DNA from: Amycolatopsis tolypomycina
Lineage (GTDB): Bacteria > Actinomycetota > Actinomycetes > Mycobacteriales > Pseudonocardiaceae
Assembly: GCF_900105945.1 (NCBI RefSeq)
Contig: NZ_FNSO01000004.1
Span: 7,568,001-7,632,000, forward strand
DNA: 64,000 nt
Reading direction: 5' to 3'
Positions 18,254-26,146 of this stretch are shown piece after piece (positions within the stretch are counted from its first letter, which is position 1; each line of letters begins with the position of its first letter). Made by a program: the position numbers and the translations under genes. The notes below the pieces were generated by a model. It did no database searches, was not told where the DNA came from, and saw only the letters and a list, made by a program, of their open reading frames with translations.

Positions 18254-18913
18254 ATGACGGTGACCACGGACGCCCGCCCGTTTTCGGCGACCCTGCGCGC
18301 GTCGACCCTCGAAGTCCACGACCGGGCGAACTACTCGACGTACATGCGCACCCTGCTCGGCGGCGAGCTGACCCGCGACGGCTACGCCCAGCTGGCGATC
18401 CAGTACTACTTCGTCTACGGCGCGATCGAGGCGGCGAGCGACGCGATGGCCGGCGACCGCGTCGGCGGCGAGTTCGTCTTCGACGAGCTGCGGCGGCTGC
18501 CGAGCCTCGAGCGCGACCTCGCCCACCTGGTCGGCCCGGACTGGCGCTCCACGATCACGCCACTGGCCTCGACGCAGGCGTACGTCGCGCGGATCCGCGA
18601 AGCGTCGACGTGGGCCGGCGGGTACGTCGCCCACCACTACACGCGCTACCTCGGCGACATCGCCGGCGGCCAGGTCATCCGGCGGATGCTCGAGAAGAAC
18701 TACGACGTCGCCGAGGCGGGGGCGCTCTTCTACCACTTCGACGGCATCGGCAGCGCGCCGCGGTTCCGGGACCGGTACCGCGCCAAGCTGGACAACGCGC
18801 CATGGGACGAGGCCGAGCGGGCGCGCGTGATCGACGAGACGCTGGTGGCGTTCGAGTGCAACGTCGCCGTGTTCGACGAGCTGGCCCTGCGGCTCGACGA
18901 GTTCCGTGCCTGA
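18254..18913 (+). CDS. Biliverdin-producing heme oxygenase
   Basis: 219 residues, HmuO size. It oxidizes heme to biliverdin, CO and Fe2+. The proximal heme ligand is His22 in STLEVHDRA and the distal-helix signature is YLGDIAGGQVI. The internal HHYTRYLGD and the C-terminal EAFERNV-like segment (VAFECNVAVFDEL) fit the family. The ATG at 18254 has a GGGAGG site 7 bases upstream. Control by the upstream TetR protein and possibly by iron is suggested by the sites between the genes. No heme uptake genes are adjacent. Confidence 0.9.
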   Translation: MTVTTDARPFSATLRASTLEVHDRANYSTYMRTLLGGELTRDGYAQLAIQYYFVYGAIEAASDAMAGDRVGGEFVFDELRRLPSLERDLAHLVGPDWRSTITPLASTQAYVARIREASTWAGGYVAHHYTRYLGDIAGGQVIRRMLEKNYDVAEAGALFYHFDGIGSAPRFRDRYRAKLDNAPWDEAERARVIDETLVAFECNVAVFDELALRLDEFRA

Positions 18914-19102
18914 TCTCACAACCCGTTGACCTCCAGTTAAGTCCAAGTTGCAGGCTCGGTTTCAGGCGGCGTGCCTCCGGGGTACGCCACCTACGGACCG
19001 CCGTCCCACGCTGTGACGGCCACATGCCCCCGCTCGCCGCGAAGGGGCGTGTGCTACTAGGTTCGATACCGGAAACTTGTGTCGAAGACAGAAGGAGGGC
19101 CA

Positions 19103-19726
19103 ATGGCCCGCTACGAGCTGCCCGATCTCGACTACGACTACGGCGCCCTCGCGCCGCACATCTCCGGCGAGATCAACGAGCTGCACCACAGCAAGCACCA
19201 CGCGACCTACGTCAAGGGCGCGAACGACACGCTCGACAAGATCGCCGAAGCCCGTGACGCCGGCAACTTCGGTGACATCGTCGGCCTGCAGACCACGCTG
19301 GCCTTCCACCTGGCCGGGCACGCCAACCACGTCGTGTGGTGGAAGATCCTGTCGCCGGAAGGCGGCGACAAGCCGACCGGCGAGCTGGCCGCGGCGATCG
19401 ACGAGGCGTTCGGCTCCTTCGACAAGTTCAAGGCGCAGTTCACCGCCGTCGCGACGACCATCCAGGGCAACGGCTGGGGCGCGCTGTCCTGGGACCCGAT
19501 CGGCAAGACGCTGATCACCCAGCAGCTGCGCGACCACCACAACAACCTGGTGCTGCCGACCACGCCGATCCTGCTGGTCGACGTCTGGGAGCACGCGTTC
19601 TACCTGGACTACAAGAACGTCAAGCCGAAGTACGTCGAGGCCCTGTGGAACATCTTCAACTGGGCGGAGATCAGCAAGCGGTTCGACAACGCCGTCGCCG
19701 GCGGCAACGGCCTGCTGCTCGGCTGA
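19103..19726 (+). CDS. Superoxide dismutase (Fe/Mn type)
   Basis: 207 residues with all four metal ligands at expected spacing: His28, His76, Asp160 and His164 ([32 protein letters not shown]). It removes superoxide, giving oxygen and hydrogen peroxide. No signal peptide is present. A GAAGGAGG ribosome site precedes the ATG, and a GC-rich hairpin with a T-run ends the unit, so it is monocistronic. Metal preference cannot be fixed by eye; mycobacterial relatives use Fe or Mn. Confidence 0.95.
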   Translation: MARYELPDLDYDYGALAPHISGEINELHHSKHHATYVKGANDTLDKIAEARDAGNFGDIVGLQTTLAFHLAGHANHVVWWKILSPEGGDKPTGELAAAIDEAFGSFDKFKAQFTAVATTIQGNGWGALSWDPIGKTLITQQLRDHHNNLVLPTTPILLVDVWEHAFYLDYKNVKPKYVEALWNIFNWAEISKRFDNAVAGGNGLLLG

Positions 19727-19739
19727 GTTTCCTCGTCGA

Positions 19740-19772
19740 CGGGGCTCTCCCTTCCGGGAGGGCCCCGTTTTT
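19740..19772 (+). terminator. Intrinsic terminator of SOD gene
   Basis: 12-bp stem (CGGGGCTCTCCC with its complement, 19740-19767; TTCC loop) followed by five T residues, the most classical terminator in the window. Confidence 0.88.
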
Positions 19773-19819
19773 CGTCGCCGGGAAAACGCCTTGACCTCGA
19801 GCACGGTCGAGGTGTTTGA

Positions 19820-20641
19820 GTGGATGCCATGGACATCGACGCGTACCTGGCCCGCCTCGGCGTCGCCCGCCCGGCGGCGCCCGACCTCGCGACGCTGCGC
19901 CACCTGCAGGAACGCCACCTGGCCGCGGTCCCCTTCGAGAACCTGAGCAGCCACCTCGGCGAGCCGGTCGAGCTGACCGAGGACGCGCTGTTCGCCAAGA
20001 TCGTGCACCGCCGCCGCGGCGGGTTCTGCTACGAGCTGAACGGCCTGTTCGCGGCGCTGCTGCGGGCGTTGGGTTACGACGCTTCCCTGCACGCGGCCCA
20101 GGTCTTCCGCCCCGACGGCACCCTCGGCCCGCCACTGGACCACGCGGCGATCGTCGTTGCCCTGGACGCGCAGGACTGGCTGGTGGACGTGGGTTTCGGC
20201 CGCTTCGCCCGCCACCCGCTGCGGTTGTCCGCAGTGGACGCCCAGCCCGACCCGGACGGCGAGTTCCTGATCCTCGACGCCCCCCACGGCGACGTCGACA
20301 TCCTGCTGGACGGCAAGCCCCAGTACCGCCTGGAGCGCCGCCCGCGCCCCCTGGCCGACTTCATCCCGATGGCGTGGTGGCAGACGACGTCACCGGAGTC
20401 CCACTTCACCCGGTCGCTGACGTGCTCCCGCCCGACCTCCCAGGGCCGCGTGACGCTGTCAGGAGACAAGCTGATCGAGACGGTGGACGGCGTGCGGCAC
20501 GAGGTGCACCTGCCGTCCCCGGCGGCGATCCGCCTGGCGTACCGCGTGTATTTCGGGATGACGCTGACGCGCCTGCCGGTACCACCGGGCGGGAGCCCCT
20601 TGACGCACGACGCGCCCCAGCCGGACACTGCGCTGACGTGA
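19820..20641 (+). CDS. nat: Arylamine N-acetyltransferase
   Basis: About 273 residues from the GTG at 19820, which has a GAGGTG site 5 bases upstream; the ATG at 19829 is the alternative and gives the usual MDIDAYL start. Counting from 19829, the catalytic triad is Cys67 (RRGGFCYELN), His105 (LDHAAIVV) and Asp120 (VDVGFG). The enzyme transfers acetyl or propionyl from CoA to arylamines; in mycobacteria NAT influences cell-wall lipid synthesis. It stands alone, with a terminator on each side. Confidence 0.93.
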   Translation: MDAMDIDAYLARLGVARPAAPDLATLRHLQERHLAAVPFENLSSHLGEPVELTEDALFAKIVHRRRGGFCYELNGLFAALLRALGYDASLHAAQVFRPDGTLGPPLDHAAIVVALDAQDWLVDVGFGRFARHPLRLSAVDAQPDPDGEFLILDAPHGDVDILLDGKPQYRLERRPRPLADFIPMAWWQTTSPESHFTRSLTCSRPTSQGRVTLSGDKLIETVDGVRHEVHLPSPAAIRLAYRVYFGMTLTRLPVPPGGSPLTHDAPQPDTALT

Positions 20642-20645
20642 ACGA

Positions 20646-20679
20646 AGCCCCGGCCTGGGGTTTTCCCAGTGCCGGGGCT
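20646..20679 (+). terminator. Hairpin terminator after nat
   Basis: Outer arms AGCCCCGGC/GCCGGGGCT and inner arms CTGGG/CCCAG around GTTTT form one long interrupted stem just after the nat stop. Confidence 0.8.
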
Positions 20680-20728
20680 CCGTCCGTTCCCGAACTGACT
20701 GCCGCTCCCACCACGAAGCGGACATGTA

Positions 20729-20747
20729 TGAGGTTAGCCTAACCTCA
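20729..20747. promoter_or_regulatory. IdeR/DtxR-type iron box
   Basis: TGAGGTTAGCCTAACCTCA is a palindrome apart from its centre base and matches 16 of 19 positions of the IdeR/DtxR/DmdR consensus TTAGGTTAGGCTAACCTAA. It lies between the nat terminator and the gene at 20856, about 110 bp upstream of that start. Iron-replete IdeR would repress a promoter here. Confidence 0.7.
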
Positions 20748-20843
20748 TCTCTTGGGGCAAGAGGTCGGCCGCAGAGACCCCGATCTCACTCTTCCGGGTG
20801 ACACCGCGTGCTTGAACCACCGGTTTTTGTCGGTGCGTGCCGA

Positions 20844-20849
20844 TACGGT
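20844..20849 (+). promoter_or_regulatory. Leaderless -10 element
   Basis: TACGGT ends six bases before the GTG at 20856; the same hexamer and spacing occur before the EspG gene at 46149. Confidence 0.4.
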
Positions 20850-20855
20850 CACAGC

Positions 20856-21905
20856 GTGAACACAAGGGGGAACTCCCACCGCACCGCGGCGCTGATCGTC
20901 GTCGCCGTCCTGGTCGCCGTCGCCGTGCTCGGCGGCGGCACCTGGCTGGTGCTGCGCGCCACCGTCTTACGGCCCGTCGCACTGCCCGAGCCACCGAAGG
21001 AACTGCCCAGCCCGTGGCCGGAAACGGGAGCGGAGCCGGTCCGCGAGGTGCCGATGCCCACCGGCGAGATGGCCGCAGCGTTGCCGGACTACACGGCGGC
21101 CCACGTCCTCTGCTCGGCTCTGCCGGAGCAGAGGTGGGCGAAACTGCTGGGTGGCCCGGTCCTGCGCGAAGTCTCGGCGGTGTTCGGCTGCACCGTGGTC
21201 ACGACGACCCTGCGGGTCAGGGCCGAGCTGAGTGACGGAAAGCTTGTCGTCCCGACGGGAAAACCCGAGCGGACCACCGTGGGTGGCCGCGACGCGACGA
21301 TCCACCGGGCGTCGGACCGGCGCGCGACCGCGGTCGTCCGGCTGCTCGGAGCGAACGCGCCGAGCTGGTCGAAACCGGTGCTGGAGATCTCGCTCGAGCA
21401 GGACGTCTGGGACCGGACGCCCCGCGACCTGCCGGCGATGGTGCGCGAACTGGGCGAGGGCATCGTCAACGCCGTCACCACGCCGGGGCCGTCACTTCCC
21501 GCGGACTCCGCCGAAAACACGATGCCGGCCCGCGAGGCGGGGCCCGTCCCGGGCAGCGGCATCGTCGACGCGGCGACCCCGCTGATCGCCTGGCAGCTCT
21601 GCTCCGCGCTCTCGCAGTCCACCGGGCGCCCGCTCGAGGAGTTCGTCCCGAAGCACGACGGGGAGTGCGAGTACCGGACGGACAAGGCGTTCGGGGTCCA
21701 GGCCGCGAGCCGCGCGCACCTCGAGACGTCCTTACCGGACACCGTCGGCGGCCGGCCGGCCTTCGTGGAGAACCCGTCGGTGACCATCCAGCTCACCGAC
21801 GAGTCACCACAGCAGGTCCGGCTGTCCTGGCTCTCCCCACGCAAGTCCGAGGCGGAGCTGCGTGCCTGGGCCGAAACCTTGGTGCCCAGGTTGCTCGGGA
21901 CCTAG
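20856..21905 (+). CDS. Membrane-anchored protein of unknown function
   Basis: 349 residues from the GTG at 20856, chosen over 20808 because a -10 hexamer lies six bases before it. One N-terminal signal anchor (AALIVVAVLVAVAVLGGGTWLVL) is followed by an extracytoplasmic part made of two similar halves. Each half has a short Pro-rich lead, a [A/W]xxLCSALxxxxW-like start (AAHVLCSALPEQRWAK; AWQLCSALSQSTGRP), a second Cys (GCTVV; ECEYR) and a VGGR segment (TVGGRDATI; TVGGRPAF). The halves resemble DUF3558-like extracellular domains. An iron box upstream suggests iron-responsive expression. Its stop shares CTAG with the convergent MFS gene. Confidence 0.7.
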   Translation: MNTRGNSHRTAALIVVAVLVAVAVLGGGTWLVLRATVLRPVALPEPPKELPSPWPETGAEPVREVPMPTGEMAAALPDYTAAHVLCSALPEQRWAKLLGGPVLREVSAVFGCTVVTTTLRVRAELSDGKLVVPTGKPERTTVGGRDATIHRASDRRATAVVRLLGANAPSWSKPVLEISLEQDVWDRTPRDLPAMVRELGEGIVNAVTTPGPSLPADSAENTMPAREAGPVPGSGIVDAATPLIAWQLCSALSQSTGRPLEEFVPKHDGECEYRTDKAFGVQAASRAHLETSLPDTVGGRPAFVENPSVTIQLTDESPQQVRLSWLSPRKSEAELRAWAETLVPRLLGT

Positions 21906-23251
21906 ACCTTCGCCCGCTTCAGCACCCGCAACCCGAGACCCCGCTTCACCGGCCAGGAAACCCCACCCCGCCGGATCAGCACCACGGCACACACCACGGC
22001 AGCCACCGCCGAAACAGCCCCGCCGATGTAGAACGGAGACCGCCCGCCGAACTGATCGGCCATCCACCCGACCATCGGCCCGCCGATCGGGTTGCCGCCG
22101 ATCAGTACCAGCACGTACAGGCCCATCACGCGGCCGCGCATCTCGGGGCTGACCGACGTCTGCACCAGCGCGTTCGCCGTGTTGAGGAACGTCATCGTGG
22201 CGAAGCCGAGCGGGATCAGGCCGAGGCCGAACGTCAGGTACGTCGGCATGAACGCCGTGATCAGCTCGAACACGCCCAGGAAGAACGCCGACACCAGCAG
22301 CAGCCGCACCCGCGGCCTGCCCTTGGTGCCGCGGCGGGCGGACATCACCGCACCCGTGAAGGTGCCGACCGCGACCAGCGTCGACAGCAGGCCGTAGCCG
22401 TCGGCCGCGGTGTGGAAGACGTTCGCCGCCACGATCGGCAGGGAGCTGAAGTACGTGATGCCGAACGTGCTGACGAACAGCACCAGCACCATCACCGTCA
22501 TCAGGTCGGAGCGCCGCCGGACGTACCGCAGGCCCTCGGCCAGCTGCCCCTTCTCGCGCGGCACCGCCGCGACGCGGAACAGCTTGTCCGGGTTCATCAG
22601 CACCAGCCCGGTGATCACCGCGACCGTGCTGAGCGCGTTGGCGATGAACAGCCAGCCCGTGCCGATCCAGGTGATCGCGAACCCCGCGATCGCCGGGCCG
22701 ACGATCCGCGCCATGTTGAAGATCGACGAGTTCAGGGCGACCGCGTTCGCGATCTGGTCACGGCCGACCATTTCGGCGACGAACGACTGCCGCGTCGGCA
22801 CTTCGAGCGACGCCGTGATGCCGAGCGTGAAGCACAGGACGTAGACCTGCCACAGCGCCACGAGGCCGGTGATGTCGAGGACGCCGAGGATCGCGGCCTG
22901 CGAACACGCCGCCACCTGGATCCAGGTGAGCAGCCGCCGCTTGTCGACGCGGTCGGCGAGGACGCCGGCCCACAGCGAAAGGAACAGCGTCGGCGTGAAC
23001 TGCAGGGCGACCGCGATGCCGAGGGCGATCGGGTTGTTGCCGCTGAGGGTGAACACCAGCCAGTCCTGGGCGATGCGCTGCATCCAGGTGCCGATGTTCG
23101 AGATGACCTGGCCGGTGAAGAACAGCCGGTAGTTGCGGACGCGCAGCGAGGCGAACATGCTGCCGCGCTTCGGCGGGGATGGTGGTGAGGCCGTATCCCG
23201 GGTAGCAGTGGTCTGGATCGAACGCTTGGTTTCGCTACCCGTGGCCGTCAC
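21902..23251 (-). CDS. MFS transporter (EntS/MFS_3-like)
   Basis: 449 residues, about twelve helices. The intracellular loop DRVDKRRLLTW after helix 2 is the MFS motif A region, and SLEVPTRQSFVAEMV is typical of the MFS_3/enterobactin-exporter-like branch. It starts 5 bp after the stop of a MarR gene on the same strand, so the two form an operon in which the regulator probably controls the pump. Substrate unknown; drug or siderophore export are the usual roles of this branch. Confidence 0.87.
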   Translation of the reverse strand: MTATGSETKRSIQTTATRDTASPPSPPKRGSMFASLRVRNYRLFFTGQVISNIGTWMQRIAQDWLVFTLSGNNPIALGIAVALQFTPTLFLSLWAGVLADRVDKRRLLTWIQVAACSQAAILGVLDITGLVALWQVYVLCFTLGITASLEVPTRQSFVAEMVGRDQIANAVALNSSIFNMARIVGPAIAGFAITWIGTGWLFIANALSTVAVITGLVLMNPDKLFRVAAVPREKGQLAEGLRYVRRRSDLMTVMVLVLFVSTFGITYFSSLPIVAANVFHTAADGYGLLSTLVAVGTFTGAVMSARRGTKGRPRVRLLLVSAFFLGVFELITAFMPTYLTFGLGLIPLGFATMTFLNTANALVQTSVSPEMRGRVMGLYVLVLIGGNPIGGPMVGWMADQFGGRSPFYIGGAVSAVAAVVCAVVLIRRGGVSWPVKRGLGLRVLKRAKV

Positions 23252-23256
23252 CGTGG

Positions 23257-23688
23257 TTAGTTCCCCGCCATCCTGTCTATGATTTCGGCGGCTTTGGAGA
23301 GCACTTCACGCTCTTCGTCGCCGAGTTCCGCCAGTTGCCTGTCCAGCCACGCCTCCCGCACGGAAATGGCCTTCCGCACGTAGGCGAGCCCGCTCTCGGT
23401 CAGCTCGACGATGGCCTGCCTGCCATCGGTCGGGTGCGGGCGCCGCTCGACGAACCCCAGCTCCTCGAGCGCGGCGATCACCCTCGTCATCGAAGGTGGC
23501 TGGACGCCTTCCTTCGCGGCGAGCTGACCCGGGGTCAGCGCACCGCACTTGTGCAGGGTGGACAGCGCGGCGACCTGTGTCAGCGTGAGGTCGTCCCCGA
23601 CGCGCTGTGCCCGCAGCCGGCGATTGAGCCGGACCACCGCGAGACGCAGACGGCTCGCCAACGAGCGTTCGTGCGTGTCGCCGGACAT
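23257..23688 (-). CDS. MarR family transcriptional regulator
   Basis: 143 residues from the ATG at 23688. The winged helix is complete: LTLTQVAALSTLHKCGALTPGQLA, PSMTRVIAALEELGFVERR and the wing HPTDGRQAIVELT. From memory a MarR of the same length (Rv0880) sits at the corresponding place in M. tuberculosis, next to SpoU. It probably regulates itself and the MFS gene that follows. An unusually AT-rich stretch (23687-23714) just upstream should hold the promoter and operator. Confidence 0.9.
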   Translation of the reverse strand: MSGDTHERSLASRLRLAVVRLNRRLRAQRVGDDLTLTQVAALSTLHKCGALTPGQLAAKEGVQPPSMTRVIAALEELGFVERRPHPTDGRQAIVELTESGLAYVRKAISVREAWLDRQLAELGDEEREVLSKAAEIIDRMAGN

Positions 23689-23795
23689 ATAGTTAGCATA
23701 CCTTACGAAACTTCGTCCGCACGGGTGATCTCGGTCAAGCCGCAACCGCGAACCACCCCGCGCGTCCTCACCGGGGACAGCACCTGGGGAGCGAG

Positions 23796-24362
23796 ATGAA
23801 CAAGAAGCTGGTGGGCTCGGCCGTGATCGGCGCGGCCGTCCTGGCGATCGTGGCGGCGCAGTTCGTGGGCGGCGGCGAAGACGCGCCGGCGGCGGCACCA
23901 CCGTCACCGTCGTCGCCGTCCATCACTGAGCAGTCCATGGAGGCCTACAACTTCCCCGACGCGGCCGGCGGGCGCGGCTGGGCGGTCCTGGTCCCGGTCC
24001 CCTCGGGCTGGACTGTCACCCACGAGAACGACCGGTCGAGCTACCGCAAGGGCAACCTCCTGCTGGAGACCGACAAGGTGCCGATCGCGCAGGAGGACGC
24101 GCTGAGCGGACTCAAGGCCATTGCCGCGAAGGCGCACCAAGACGGCTCGTCCGTCAGGCCCGTGCAGGCCGGCGACATCGCAGACGCGGCGGAGTGGGAC
24201 TACACCTACCTCCGCGACGGCCGCTATCCCGAACGGGTCGCCGTCATCGGGATCGGCGCGGGCGACAGCCTCGTCACGATCCGCTACGAGGCGCCGCCCG
24301 CCGAGTTCGACGCCAACCGCGGTGTGCTGGACACCGCGATGAAGGTCAGCGCGCCGGGCTGA
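23796..24362 (+). CDS. Secreted or membrane-anchored hypothetical protein
   Basis: 188 residues. An N-terminal hydrophobic segment (LVGSAVIGAAVLAIVAAQFV) without a clear cleavage site or lipobox suggests a signal anchor. The mature part is a small alpha/beta domain (GWTVTHENDRSSYRKGNLLL ... SLVTIRYEAPPAEFD). I do not recognise the family. The ATG has a GGGGAGCGAG site. Its TGA at 24360 abuts the stop of the convergent permease gene with no space (TGATCA). Confidence 0.7.
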   Translation: MNKKLVGSAVIGAAVLAIVAAQFVGGGEDAPAAAPPSPSSPSITEQSMEAYNFPDAAGGRGWAVLVPVPSGWTVTHENDRSSYRKGNLLLETDKVPIAQEDALSGLKAIAAKAHQDGSSVRPVQAGDIADAAEWDYTYLRDGRYPERVAVIGIGAGDSLVTIRYEAPPAEFDANRGVLDTAMKVSAPG

Positions 24363-25832
24363 TCAGCGGAACGCGGCCTGGAGCGGCCCGACCGCGAAGT
24401 ACGCCACGAAGGCCAGCGCGATCACCCACATCAGCGGGTGCACCTGGCGGGCCTTGCCGGTGGCGGCGCGGATGACGACGTAGCTGACGAACCCGGCGCC
24501 GATGCCGTTCGCGATCGAGTACGTGAACGGCATGACGACGATGGTCAGGAACGCCGGCAGCGCGATCGAGAAGTCGGTGAAGTCGATCTCGCGGACCTGC
24601 GACATGAGCATCGCGCCGACGACGACCAGCGCCGGGGCGGCCGCCTCGACCGGCACCACCTGGTAGAGCGGCGTCAGGAACATCGCGGCGAGGAACAGCA
24701 CGCCGGTGACGACGTTCGCCAAGCCCGTCCGGGCGCCCTCCGCGATACCCGACGCGGACTCGACGAACACCGTGTTCGAGCTGGCCGAGCCGAAGCCGCC
24801 GGCCGCGCCCGCGAGGCCCTCGACGAACAGCGCCTTGCCGACGTTGGGGAGCTGGCCGTCCTTCGGCAGCAGGTCGGCTTCCTTGGCGAGGCCCGTCATG
24901 GTGCCCATGGCGTCGAAGAAGTCGGCGAGCACCAGGGTGAACACCAGCAGGCAGACGGTGATGATCGGCAGCCGCGTCCAGGCGCCGAACGAGACGTCGC
25001 CGACGAGCGAGAGGTTCGGCAGGCCGAACACCTGGTCCGGCAGCGCCGGGTAGCCGAGGTTCCAGCCCTTCGGGTTGGTGCCCTTCGACGGCCCGGCGTT
25101 GACGATCGCCTCGACGACGATGGCCAGCACGGTCGAGGTCAGCACGCCGATCAGGATCGCGCCCTTGACCTTGCGGACGACCAGGATGCCGGTGACCAGC
25201 AGGCCGACGACGAACACCGCGGTCGGCCAGGAGGCGATCGAGCCGTTGATGCCGAGGCCGACCGGGACGGTGGTGTGCGCGGCGTCCGGCAGCCGGCGCA
25301 CGAACCCGGCGTCGACCAGGCCGATCAGGCAGATGAACACGCCGATGCCGACGGCGATCGCGGACTTCAGCGCGGCCGGCACCGCCCGGAACACCGCGGT
25401 GCGGAACCCGGTGAGCACGAGCAGGACGATGATCACGCCCTCGATGACCACCAGGCCCATCGCCTCGGGCCAGGTCATCTGCGGGGCGATCGTGACCGCG
25501 ACCAGGCTGTTGATGCCCAGGCCGGTGGCGATGGCGAACGGGTAGTTCGCGACCAGGCCCATGAGGATGGTCAGCACGCCGGCCACGAGCGCCGTCACCG
25601 CGGCGACCTGCGGGACCGGCAGGATGCCGCCGAGGACGTCCTTGTGCGCGCCCGCGTCGTCGGCCGAGAAGCTGCCGATGATCAGCGGGTTCAGCACCAC
25701 GATGTAGGCCATCGTGACGAAGGTGACCAGGCCGCCGCGCAGCTCGCGCGACACCGTCGAACCCCGCTCGGTGATCTTGAAGTACCGGTCCAGTGTGGAC
25801 GTCCCGGTGCGGGTCGTCTCCTGCTCCGCCAT
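24363..25832 (-). CDS. NCS2 family purine permease (AzgA-like)
   Basis: 489 residues, about 14 helices. The N-terminal RYFKITERGSTVSRELRGGLVTFVTMAYIVVLNP and the DFFDAMGTMTGLAKEADLL and GSASSNTVFVESASGIAEGARTGL segments are the signature of the AzgA/GhxP branch that imports hypoxanthine, guanine or adenine with protons. The ATG at 25832 is preferred to that at 25844 because GGGCAGG lies just upstream. No purine riboswitch is visible. It is divergent from the DUF2530 gene. Confidence 0.92.
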   Translation of the reverse strand: MAEQETTRTGTSTLDRYFKITERGSTVSRELRGGLVTFVTMAYIVVLNPLIIGSFSADDAGAHKDVLGGILPVPQVAAVTALVAGVLTILMGLVANYPFAIATGLGINSLVAVTIAPQMTWPEAMGLVVIEGVIIVLLVLTGFRTAVFRAVPAALKSAIAVGIGVFICLIGLVDAGFVRRLPDAAHTTVPVGLGINGSIASWPTAVFVVGLLVTGILVVRKVKGAILIGVLTSTVLAIVVEAIVNAGPSKGTNPKGWNLGYPALPDQVFGLPNLSLVGDVSFGAWTRLPIITVCLLVFTLVLADFFDAMGTMTGLAKEADLLPKDGQLPNVGKALFVEGLAGAAGGFGSASSNTVFVESASGIAEGARTGLANVVTGVLFLAAMFLTPLYQVVPVEAAAPALVVVGAMLMSQVREIDFTDFSIALPAFLTIVVMPFTYSIANGIGAGFVSYVVIRAATGKARQVHPLMWVIALAFVAYFAVGPLQAAFR

Positions 25833-25862
25833 TCGCCTGCCCATTCTCTCGCTGCTGCGGAG

Positions 25863-25868
25863 TACCCT
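25863..25868 (+). promoter_or_regulatory. Leaderless -10 element of DUF2530 gene
   Basis: TACCCT ends seven bases before the GTG at 25876. Confidence 0.4.
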
Positions 25869-25875
25869 GCACCTC

Positions 25876-26142
25876 GTGAGTGAACCGATCAATCCACCGG
25901 AGGTTACGGGCTCGTTGCGGCACACGCCGGAGCTGCCCAAGAGGCTGACCGACCTGACGCCGGTGGTGATCGTAGGCACCTCGATCTGGGCTGTCGCGCT
26001 GGTGGTGCTCTTCTTCACGACTTCGGGGCTGTGGGTGCAGACGGCGCTGTCCGGTTTCGCGCTCGGCTTCGTCGGCCTGGCGATCATCGCCTGGCAGCGC
26101 GCCGCCGCCCGCCGCGGCTCGAAGTCGGCGCAGCGCCTCTAG
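25876..26142 (+). CDS. DUF2530 small membrane protein
   Basis: 88 residues with two membrane helices (VIVGTSIWAVALVVLFFTT and ALSGFALGFVGLAIIAWQ) separated by a short loop and ending in a basic tail. Length and topology match DUF2530, which in mycobacteria lies near the same MarR and DUF3027 genes. Function unknown. The start was set by the -10 element seven bases upstream. It ends four bases before the stop of the convergent ATPase gene. Confidence 0.82.
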   Translation: MSEPINPPEVTGSLRHTPELPKRLTDLTPVVIVGTSIWAVALVVLFFTTSGLWVQTALSGFALGFVGLAIIAWQRAAARRGSKSAQRL

Positions 26143-26146
26143 GCGC

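Noticed and set aside
23687..23714. Possible iron box upstream of the marR/MFS pair
   Set aside because: GTTAGCATACCTTAC fits only part of the IdeR consensus and is not symmetric; more likely just promoter AT-content.
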